Assembly: GCA_028284385.1 (NCBI GenBank)
Contig: JANQRT010000052.1
Span: 186,001 to 250,000 of the forward strand
From: Opitutaceae bacterium
GTDB lineage: Bacteria; Verrucomicrobiota; Verrucomicrobiia; Opitutales; Opitutaceae
Direction: 5' to 3'
DNA: 64,000 nucleotides
The notes beneath the pieces are model-generated. The model made no database searches and had not been told where the DNA came from. It saw nothing but the letters and a program-made list of their open reading frames with translations. Below are positions 55,504 through 62,780 of this stretch, one piece after another (positions within the stretch are counted from its first letter, which is position 1; every line of letters starts with the position of its first letter). The position numbers and the translations under genes were made by a program.

Positions 55504-55610
55504 GTGGGGCTACAAATAGACTTTTGCGGGGTAAAACAAGAGATATTTGATGCTTGTTGTTATTTCACTCATAGCGGAATCTCAACCAAAGAATTTTTGT
55601 TTACCTAAAT

Positions 55611-56354
55611 ATGATAGCGATCATCGCGCCAGCCCGATTGGCCTCCACGCGTTTTCCCGAAAAGCTTCTTCATCCCATCAAAGGTCGACCTCTCATTCTG
55701 TGGGTTGCCCAGCGTTTGAGATCTCAAGCGCCTAACATCCCTCTCTTCTTTGCCGTGGATAGCGACAAGCTAGGAAGCGTCCTGAAAGCGGAAGGGTTCG
55801 AGACGGTGATGACTAGGGACGACCATGCCAGCGGAACGGACCGCTTGGCTGAAGCGAACGAAAAGGTTGGTGCCGATGTCGTGATCAACGTCCAGGCTGA
55901 CGAACCTTTGGTAACGGCTTCCCAAATTCAGTCCCTAATCGATTTAATTGAAGCGGACGCGAAGATGGGAACTCTAGCTACTCCGTTTCAGACGCGAGTT
56001 GACTTTCTCGATCCCAATCAAGTCAAGGTGGTCGTATCTAGGAGCGGCGAGGCCCTCTATTTTTCACGATCTCCCATCCCCCATAATCGGGACGACTTTG
56101 ATGCCTTCGATGATGAATGGGTAATTGCCTCACCGGTCTATCGTCATTTGGGAATGTACGCCTATCGCGCTGATTTCCTGAAAACGTTTTGTTCGCTGCC
56201 TGTTGGAAGGCTGGAATCCATCGAGCGATTGGAGCAGCTGCGAGCGTTGGAGCAGGGCTATCGAATTCAGGTGGGGATTACTGATGAGGCTTCCATTGGA
56301 GTGGACACGCCAGCTGATGCTGAGCGGTTTGAGGCTCTGCTTCAGGACGAATAG
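55611..56354 (+). CDS. kdsB: 3-deoxy-manno-octulosonate cytidylyltransferase
   Basis: A 247-residue enzyme activating Kdo to CMP-Kdo for LPS core synthesis. IIAPARLASTRFPEKLLHPI carries the nucleotide-binding loop (RLASTRFPxKxL), VINVQADEPLVT the metal Asp, and YFSRSPIPHNR and HLGMYAYRADFL further conserved blocks. ends with IGVDTPADAERFEA. Length is standard. Confidence 0.97.
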   Translation: MIAIIAPARLASTRFPEKLLHPIKGRPLILWVAQRLRSQAPNIPLFFAVDSDKLGSVLKAEGFETVMTRDDHASGTDRLAEANEKVGADVVINVQADEPLVTASQIQSLIDLIEADAKMGTLATPFQTRVDFLDPNQVKVVVSRSGEALYFSRSPIPHNRDDFDAFDDEWVIASPVYRHLGMYAYRADFLKTFCSLPVGRLESIERLEQLRALEQGYRIQVGITDEASIGVDTPADAERFEALLQDE

Positions 56355-56428
56355 AGGAAATTCTCCTTTGTATTGGGTAGGCTGACTCTTTTCGGTTTGC
56401 CGGTACGTATAATGAAGGATATGCCGAA

Positions 56429-57049
56429 ATGCGGCGACCTTCATTTTATTCACCAAAGCCGGAAAAACTAGTGGGCCAGATCTTGGAAGACAAGGATCCA
56501 AAACTCGAATGGGAGGCGACTCTTTCGCAAGTCGCCAACGGTTCGGAGCCGGCTTTACGACGCCTTTATGCCGAGTTTAGTCCGCTTGTTTATACCATAG
56601 CTCTTCGCGTCCTAAACGATCGACGTGAGGCGGAGGAGATTACTCAGGACGTATTCACAAAAGTATGGCGTCTCGCTTCGCGATACGACAAGAGGAAGGC
56701 TTCGGTCAAGAGCTGGATCGTCATGATGGCGAGATCGGCCAGTATCGATAAGCTACGCAAACGCAGTCGTCGACCCGATACGGATAATCGGCATACTTAC
56801 GATGTATTCGATTATCCACTACAAGATGTTTATGATCAAAAATCGCCGGCATTCACGAAGGCTGCGGCTCTTGTTCGGGAGAAGCTTGAAAGCCTTCGGC
56901 CTGAGTACCGAACCTGCCTAGAACTAGCCTATTTCAAGGGCTATTCGCAAAAGGAGATCGCGGCCGCCATGAATTTACCCGAAGGAACGGCCAAGACGTA
57001 CGTTAGAAGGGGACTACAAAAACTGAGACAGCTTTTTAATTCCGCATGA
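56429..57049 (+). CDS. ECF sigma factor (SigK/SigJ-like), partner of the next gene
   Basis: A 206-residue ECF sigma factor. Region 2 spans LRRLYAEFSPLVYTIALRVL and AEEITQDVFTKVWRLASRYD; region 4 has ESLRPEYRTCLELAYFKGYS and QKEIAAAMNLPEGTAKTYVR. An N-terminal extension of about 30 residues precedes region 2. Its stop overlaps the anti-sigma start (ATGA), giving a coupled pair. This layout is typical of group-1-like ECFs controlled by RskA-type anti-sigmas. Confidence 0.93.
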   Translation: MRRPSFYSPKPEKLVGQILEDKDPKLEWEATLSQVANGSEPALRRLYAEFSPLVYTIALRVLNDRREAEEITQDVFTKVWRLASRYDKRKASVKSWIVMMARSASIDKLRKRSRRPDTDNRHTYDVFDYPLQDVYDQKSPAFTKAAALVREKLESLRPEYRTCLELAYFKGYSQKEIAAAMNLPEGTAKTYVRRGLQKLRQLFNSA

Positions 57050-58236
57050 ACCAAAGATCTAACAGCCAAGTTTGCTTCGACTACCTTCTCGACCATATGG
57101 AACCCAAAGAGAGGAAACGATTCGAACGCTCTGTCGATGAGGACGACAAGCTGGCCTCGACGCTTCTTTCCTGCACCGACGACTTGACTCGTTTCGCTGA
57201 GGGATCAGCGCCCTTGCAGAAGCCAAGTGGCGATGTTTGGAAGGCGATTTCCGCCGATATCCGAAACAATACTATCGATTTCCCCGCGGACAAGGCCCAT
57301 CGAACTAGGAGAGGACTGCCCTGGTTTGTCATTTGGCCAGCAGCGGCTGGCATTTTGTTGGCTCTGAACCTCCTGCAGTTCTTTTGGCCTAGGTCTGGTT
57401 TCGATGGACCAGGCCTAGTGGCTGAGAACGGTGTTCAAGATTCGGTGACGGAAACTCTAATCGTTCGAGACACGGCTGTGAGCGAAGAGCAACTACAAAC
57501 CCTCCGCGACGAAATCGCCGTCCTTCAGGAAAGCTTGACCGGACTTAATCAAAGTATGCAAGCGAAAGAGCTAGAGCTGGAAAGCCGCGATGTTCGTCTG
57601 ACGAATCTTGAAGAGGAGAGGGAAGCTCTTGTTCAGCAGATCGACAACCTCGAGCAAAACTACCTGGCGCTTCTCGACATGGCATCGCCGGTTCTCTCGA
57701 ACGAAATCGATTCCAGAGTGGGGGTGGCGCGAGAGTATGTATCCGTTTTGCAAAACGACGATTCTTCGACGGTTAACGGTATCTGGGATCGGGTGGGAGA
57801 GTTGCTGGCTCTAACGGATATCGCTGTTTTGAGCGTTGGAACTCGAGAAGGTAGCGTTCCTCCAGAGTTTGGCGACGGGTTTGGCATTGTTGGGTCCGAA
57901 AGGCTTAACGAGCCGGAGACGTCGCTCGATCCTTACGCTTTGGCTTTCCAGAATGCCGAGGCGAATCAAACCATTCTCACCTTGGGTAATCTGCCTGAAC
58001 TCTCGCGTGCTGAAGAAATGCATCTCTGGACCCGTGATCGAGAGCTGGATACTTTCGTTTCCATTGGAACCTTGCCCAGAGAGCTCCATGGCGCGTCAGG
58101 CGATATTGCCGCTCAACTTCCCGAGCAGACGTCGGCTGATGCCGAGTTGGTGATCACGGTGGAGGATACGGGATTCGTTGGTGACGAGCCGATGGGAACC
58201 GTTCTGCTGAGAACGCAGAATCCACCGGAGCCGTAA
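57046..58236 (+). CDS. Anti-sigma factor, RskA-like with coiled-coil stalk
   Basis: A 396-residue single-pass membrane protein. The cytoplasmic N-terminus (1-90) contains FDYLLDHMEPKERKRFERSV, resembling the sigma-binding anti-sigma domain but without the zinc-binding His-Cys motif. The membrane span is at about 91-114. A periplasmic coiled coil follows (about 155-215, repeated Leu/Glu heptads), then a C-terminal RskA-like domain ending GTVLLRTQNPPEP. It overlaps the sigma gene by 4 bp. Confidence 0.85.
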   Translation: MNQRSNSQVCFDYLLDHMEPKERKRFERSVDEDDKLASTLLSCTDDLTRFAEGSAPLQKPSGDVWKAISADIRNNTIDFPADKAHRTRRGLPWFVIWPAAAGILLALNLLQFFWPRSGFDGPGLVAENGVQDSVTETLIVRDTAVSEEQLQTLRDEIAVLQESLTGLNQSMQAKELELESRDVRLTNLEEEREALVQQIDNLEQNYLALLDMASPVLSNEIDSRVGVAREYVSVLQNDDSSTVNGIWDRVGELLALTDIAVLSVGTREGSVPPEFGDGFGIVGSERLNEPETSLDPYALAFQNAEANQTILTLGNLPELSRAEEMHLWTRDRELDTFVSIGTLPRELHGASGDIAAQLPEQTSADAELVITVEDTGFVGDEPMGTVLLRTQNPPEP

Positions 58237-58316
58237 GAAAGAAGATCGGCATGTCTTAGGCATGCCGCTACAACTATCAGCGTAGCGAGACGTTTAGAAC
58301 GTTCCGGCTTAGGCTT

Positions 58317-59474
58317 TCACGAGGCGTGGGCCGCCACCATTTCGTAGAATTTCTCGAAATTCGGATTCGCGTCGCTGGGTCCAGGTCCGGCTTCTGGATG
58401 GTATTGAACGGAGAAAACCGGTTTATCCTTCAAGCGAATTCCCGAAACGGTCTGGTCGTTTAAATTGATCTCCGTGAGAACTGCTCCGCACGGTTCGAGC
58501 GACGCTTCCTCCGTCGCGAACCCATGATTATGGGCGGTGATAAGAATGCTGTCGGATTCCAGATTTTTGACCGGCTGATTGCCGCCTCTATGACCGAATT
58601 TCAACTTGTAGGTTTTCGCCCCGATCGCGTGAGTGATGATCTGGTGCCCCAGGCAAATTCCAAAAACTGGATACGTTTCGATGAGCGATCGAACCGTTTC
58701 GTGCACGTAGGTGACCGGTTCCGGATCGCCAGGTCCGTTTGAAAGGAAAATCCCGTCCGGCTTGATCGATTCGATTTCCTCTATTGATGCTGTAGCAGGA
58801 AAGACGTGTACTTCGAAGCCATGCCATGCCAGCTCGCGAAAGATTGATTTCTTGGCTCCCAGATCCAGAGCGGCTATGCGAAAAATTCGGTCCCTCGCTA
58901 TGGGATGTCTAAAAACGGATCCAACGGGATTGTAAGGCCAGTGTTCGGCATCGCTGGGCGTATAGACGAATTTTTCTTTGCAGGTGACCTCCTTTACGTA
59001 GTCGGCCCCCAGAATCCCTTCCCACTCCTTGGCTTTTTTGACCGCTTCTTCGTCAGAAATATCTTCGGTGCTGAGACACGCTTTCAGCGCTCCGTGAACG
59101 CGTATTCTCTTGGTGATCGCTCGCGTGTCGACTCCCTCAAGCCCGGGAATCCCATTTTTGAGTAGGTAATTGTCCAGCGTGTCGGTGCTTCTCCAGTTGC
59201 TTGATACAGGACTCAGTTCCCTGACGACGAAGCCCATGCACATTGGCCTCTCGGCTTCCAGGTCTTGCTCGTTTACGCCGTAGTTCCCAATCATGGGAGC
59301 GGTCATGGTGATGATTTGTCCGTAGTAGGAGGGATCGGTCAGGATCTCTTGGTAGCCGGTCATGCTGGTGTTGAAGACCGCCTCGCCAACCACTGTTGTT
59401 TCCGCTCCGAAAGCCTTGCCGCGGAAGACCGATCCATCCTCTAGCGCTAAAATGCCGGATTGAGTCTGCTTCAT
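58317..59474 (-). CDS. carA: Carbamoyl-phosphate synthase small subunit
   Basis: About 385 residues from the ATG at 59472-59474; a longer frame begins with TTG at 59513. CarA hydrolyses glutamine to feed ammonia to CarB for arginine and pyrimidine synthesis. The N-terminal GILALEDGSVFRGKAFG, FNTSMTGYQEILTDPSY, and the amidotransferase triad with Cys in FGICLGHQ, and VQYHPEAGPGPSD for His-Glu. carB is not in the window. Confidence 0.96.
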   Translation of the reverse strand: MKQTQSGILALEDGSVFRGKAFGAETTVVGEAVFNTSMTGYQEILTDPSYYGQIITMTAPMIGNYGVNEQDLEAERPMCMGFVVRELSPVSSNWRSTDTLDNYLLKNGIPGLEGVDTRAITKRIRVHGALKACLSTEDISDEEAVKKAKEWEGILGADYVKEVTCKEKFVYTPSDAEHWPYNPVGSVFRHPIARDRIFRIAALDLGAKKSIFRELAWHGFEVHVFPATASIEEIESIKPDGIFLSNGPGDPEPVTYVHETVRSLIETYPVFGICLGHQIITHAIGAKTYKLKFGHRGGNQPVKNLESDSILITAHNHGFATEEASLEPCGAVLTEINLNDQTVSGIRLKDKPVFSVQYHPEAGPGPSDANPNFEKFYEMVAAHAS

Positions 59475-59616
59475 TAGCTTTTGCACAAAAGGTAGTTTAC
59501 TGTTTCGCGCCAATCCCTTTTTGTGTCTTTCGCTAATAAAGAATGTTATGCGAAATTATGGCGCAGCCAAAAGATGATTTCGCCCGCTTTATTCCCAAGA
59601 AATATTACAACGCATT

Positions 59617-60798
59617 ATGCCCTACGAAGAGGATCGGAAATACTGGTATGACGGCCAAGGCTTATGGGATCATGTCCCGGAAGACGACTGGAAGAGCTGG
59701 ACCTGGCAACTGAGAAATCGAATCACCTCGCTCGAGCAACTCGAGCAATACATGGAGCTCACGCCTGACGAACGGGAGGGCTGCCTTTTCGCAAACAAGA
59801 AACTCGCGTTAGCGATAACGCCTTACTTTTTCAATCTGATCGATCGGAACGATCCGAATTGTCCGATCCGCAAGCAGGTCATTCCACGCGTTTGCGAGAT
59901 GACGACCAATGCCGAGGAAATGCTCGATCCGGTGGGAGAGGACTCTCATTCGCCAGTTCCTGGGATCGTACACCGCTATCCGGATCGTGTTCTCTTTCTG
60001 GTGACGGATCGTTGCGCGGCTTATTGTCGCTACTGCACACGCAGCCGCCTGGTAAGCAATGCTCAGGACTACAATTTCCATCCGCAATACGAGGCGGGCT
60101 TGAAGTATATCGAGGAGCATCCCGAGGTGCGGGACGTGCTGCTTAGTGGCGGTGATCCGCTCCTGCTATCGGATAGTAAACTGGATTACTTGCTGGGCCG
60201 TTTGCGGGAGATCGATCACGTCGAGTTCATCCGCATCGGTTCGCGTATCCCGGTTTTCATGCCACAGCGGATCACCGAGGGTCTTTGCGATGTATTCAGA
60301 AAACACGGACCACTCTGGATGAGTATCCATGTCAATCATCCGCGGGAGTGTACTCAAGAACTCAAGGACGCTTGTGAAAGGCTTTCTTTTTCAGGAGTGC
60401 CCCTAGGAAACCAATCCGTTCTCCTCAAAGGCGTGAACGACGATGTGGAAGTGATGAAAGCGCTCATACATCGTCTGCTCCGCATGCGAGTGCGTCCTTA
60501 CTATCTTTATCAATGCGACCTGATCACTGGTAGCTCCCATCTCCGAGCCAATGTCTGCAAGGGCATTGAGATTATGAAGCAGCTACGTGGCCATACTACC
60601 GGCTATGCTGTGCCCCAATTCGTTATCGACGCTCCCGGCGGCGGCGGCAAGGTGCCCATGAATCCTCAGTACATTACCAAGCTCGACGAGGAAGCCATCC
60701 ATTTCAAAAACTTCGAGGGCAACCTCTACCGCTACCCCCTCAAAACCTATCCTGTCGAAGACGACTGCCGCTGCAACAAGGAGGAGATTCTGCTGTAG
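59617..60798 (+). CDS. kamA: KamA-family radical SAM lysine 2,3-aminomutase
   Basis: A 393-residue radical SAM and PLP enzyme. The cluster cysteines are Cys133, Cys137 and Cys140 (CAAYCRYC). LSGGDPLLLSD is the SAM-binding block. The PLP lysine is probably Lys345 in DAPGGGGKVPM. These enzymes move the alpha-amino group of L-lysine to form L-beta-lysine. The usual acetyltransferase partner for the osmolyte N-epsilon-acetyl-beta-lysine is not adjacent, and EF-P modification is another possible use. The start is ATG 59617. Confidence 0.92.
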   Translation: MPYEEDRKYWYDGQGLWDHVPEDDWKSWTWQLRNRITSLEQLEQYMELTPDEREGCLFANKKLALAITPYFFNLIDRNDPNCPIRKQVIPRVCEMTTNAEEMLDPVGEDSHSPVPGIVHRYPDRVLFLVTDRCAAYCRYCTRSRLVSNAQDYNFHPQYEAGLKYIEEHPEVRDVLLSGGDPLLLSDSKLDYLLGRLREIDHVEFIRIGSRIPVFMPQRITEGLCDVFRKHGPLWMSIHVNHPRECTQELKDACERLSFSGVPLGNQSVLLKGVNDDVEVMKALIHRLLRMRVRPYYLYQCDLITGSSHLRANVCKGIEIMKQLRGHTTGYAVPQFVIDAPGGGGKVPMNPQYITKLDEEAIHFKNFEGNLYRYPLKTYPVEDDCRCNKEEILL

Positions 60799-60860
60799 AC
60801 CCTTGGGGAAAACCTAACGTTTCGATATTCGCCTACCTGGAAAACGCGAAAAACCGAAAA

Positions 60861-60893
60861 TTCTTTTCATAGAAACAGGTGGTGTCGGTGTCA
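60861..60893 (+). promoter_or_regulatory. Bipartite motif upstream of FecI-like sigma gene, copy 1
   Basis: TTCTTTTCATA (60861-60871), 15 nt, then GGTGTCA (60887-60893), 29 bp before the sigma ATG. The same two blocks at exactly the same spacing occur upstream of the TonB receptor. The layout fits an ECF-type promoter recognised by the sigma factor it precedes. Confidence 0.55.
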
Positions 60894-60922
60894 CTTATAA
60901 GACAAAGTGTCATTTTCCGCCG

Positions 60923-61456
60923 ATGCCCCCCGAATTTTCAGATCAGAGCCGCTGGTTTGTAGAGAATCTCCAGCCCCACGAGGACATGCTTCGAGCCTGG
61001 CTGAAAAGCCGCTTTTACGAGCTGGATCTGGACGACGTGATCCAAGAAGCCTACCTCCGAGTCTTCAAAGCCCATGAGAAAAAGGAGGTGCGAGCTCCGA
61101 AGGCGTTTCTCTTCGCGACTGCGCGGAACATCGCCCTAAATATGATGCGAGCATCCAAGGTGAGAGGGCTCCAGGAGGCTGCTCGTTTCGAAGACTTGGA
61201 GATCTTGGATGAAGAAGAGGACATCCAGGAAAACGTGGCTCGCAATCAGGAGCTGGAAACGCTGACCATGGCCATCCAGTCCTTGCCGAAAAAATGTCGT
61301 CAGATTTTCACTTTGTGCAAAGTTTACGGGATGTCTCCAAAAGACATAGCAACGGAGCTAGGCATCTCGCTTCCAACCGTTTATGCTCAGCTCGCGATCG
61401 GTGTGGATAAGTGTTCAAAATATGTGTTGAGCTGCTGCAACATGAAAACGTTATGA
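60923..61456 (+). CDS. FecI-like ECF sigma factor
   Basis: A 177-residue ECF sigma factor. Region 2 includes DLDDVIQEAYLRVFKAHEKK and APKAFLFATARNIALNMMRA; region 4 has LPKKCRQIFTLCKVYGMSPK and DIATELGISLPTVYAQLAIG. A short linker between regions is acidic (EILDEEEDIQEN). The stop overlaps the FecR gene by 4 bp. With FecR and the TonB receptor it forms a cell-surface signalling set for uptake of an unknown ligand. Confidence 0.93.
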   Translation: MPPEFSDQSRWFVENLQPHEDMLRAWLKSRFYELDLDDVIQEAYLRVFKAHEKKEVRAPKAFLFATARNIALNMMRASKVRGLQEAARFEDLEILDEEEDIQENVARNQELETLTMAIQSLPKKCRQIFTLCKVYGMSPKDIATELGISLPTVYAQLAIGVDKCSKYVLSCCNMKTL

Positions 61457-62508
61457 ATAGGGAAACAAGAGAGACGGGTGACGCGAATTGGTCGCGCATC
61501 AAGCGAGAAGCTTCCGAGTGGGCAGTCAGGCAAAGCTATGGTTTGTCCGCCGGGGAGCAGGATGAATTTTTCGATTGGCTGGCCGAGGACCCTTATCATT
61601 CGGAAGCCTATGCGAACGCGCAGAAGACGTGGAAACACTTGGACGTTTTGGCCGATTGGCGCCCCGAGCACAGCCTTAGACCGAATCCCAATTTATTGGA
61701 TACGGCGAAACCGAGGCAGAAGAACCGCATTGTACGCTTCATTAATTTTTTTGGATTGGCTGCCGCTGCCATTGCGATCTCGTTTGGCGTCTGGCGTTAT
61801 CATGCCCAAGCTAGGCCGTACCAGCTGGCAGAGGGAGACTATGCGAAGCTTTATGAGAGGCATGAATTAAGGGATGGGTCCGTTGTGGAGCTCAATCGTG
61901 GAGCCCAGGCGACCATAGCGTATTCCAGCGATCGGAGAGAAATAACTCTGGAGCGAGGCGAGGCCCACTTCACCGTGGAAAAGGATCCCGAAAAGCCCTT
62001 CATTGTCATTGCCAATGGCGTGGCCGTGGAGGCAGTTGGAACCATGTTCAATGTGCAGATCGACGGCGATGCGGTCGACGTGATCGTAACCGAGGGTCGT
62101 GTCATGGTTGGCCCCGGCTCGATGGATGAGCCTGATCTGGATGCGAGCGATATCGGAAAGTCGGTCCAAGAATTGATAGCGGGTCAGCGAACCGTAATCG
62201 ACCCGAGAGAGTCGACGGAATTGACGCCCATTATATCGGTATCCAAAGAGGTGATTGACGAGCAGCTCTTATGGTTGAACGAAGTATTCGATTTCACGGA
62301 TACACCGCTTTCCGAAATCGTGATGGAATTCAATCGCCGCAACAAGCGAAAGATTGTGATTGAAGATAAGGCGATTGAGGATCTAGCGATGAGCGCCACG
62401 ATTCGGCCAAAGAACATTGAGAGCTTTGTCAGTGTATTGGAAATCACGATGAATATCGAGGTGGAGAGAATAGACGATTCCGTTGTCGTGCTTCGATCGA
62501 GAAATTAG
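61453..62508 (+). CDS. FecR-like anti-sigma factor
   Basis: A 351-residue FecR-family regulator from the ATG at 61453, which overlaps the sigma stop (ATGA); the GTG-started longer frame is rejected. The cytoplasmic N-terminus (about 15-70) matches the FecR-N pattern (EWAVRQSYGLSAGEQDEFFD, then WLAEDPYHSEAY). One membrane span at 95-114. The periplasmic FecR domain runs about 130-225 (LRDGSVVELNRGAQATIAYS, VEAVGTMFNVQIDGDAVDVI). A C-terminal STN-like domain (about 280-350) would contact the receptor. Confidence 0.93.
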   Translation: MNRETRETGDANWSRIKREASEWAVRQSYGLSAGEQDEFFDWLAEDPYHSEAYANAQKTWKHLDVLADWRPEHSLRPNPNLLDTAKPRQKNRIVRFINFFGLAAAAIAISFGVWRYHAQARPYQLAEGDYAKLYERHELRDGSVVELNRGAQATIAYSSDRREITLERGEAHFTVEKDPEKPFIVIANGVAVEAVGTMFNVQIDGDAVDVIVTEGRVMVGPGSMDEPDLDASDIGKSVQELIAGQRTVIDPRESTELTPIISVSKEVIDEQLLWLNEVFDFTDTPLSEIVMEFNRRNKRKIVIEDKAIEDLAMSATIRPKNIESFVSVLEITMNIEVERIDDSVVVLRSRN

Positions 62509-62539
62509 ATACTACATAGTCTAAAACTTTTATATATAT

Positions 62540-62564
62540 CTCGCTTTTTATAGCGGGACTTTTG
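62540..62564 (+). terminator. Weak terminator candidate after the FecR-like gene
   Basis: CTCGCT (62540-62545), loop TTTTAT, AGCGGG (62552-62557) with one G-U, then ACTTTTGT. Short stem, so only a candidate. Confidence 0.35.
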
Positions 62565-62677
62565 TCGTATCTGTTTGATAGTACATTGAAAACCAAACTT
62601 TGGATACAGTCCACATTTTTATCTCCTTTCCGATTCGCCTAGCCGGTTTGTCTTTGAGTTTTTCGAAAAAGTTGATT

Positions 62678-62710
62678 TTCTTTTCATAATATTAACACCC
62701 CGAGGTGTCA
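62678..62710 (+). promoter_or_regulatory. Bipartite motif upstream of the TonB receptor, copy 2
   Basis: TTCTTTTCATA (62678-62688), 15 nt, then GGTGTCA (62704-62710), 70 bp before the receptor ATG. Identical blocks and spacing to the copy before the FecI-like gene; the intervening 15 nt are unrelated, which argues that the blocks are the conserved part. Confidence 0.55.
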
Positions 62711-62780
62711 TTGGAGTCGGTGCGCCCCATCCTGATTCCAATGATGCTTTCCCCAGGTAAACTACATCCATGCGAGACCT

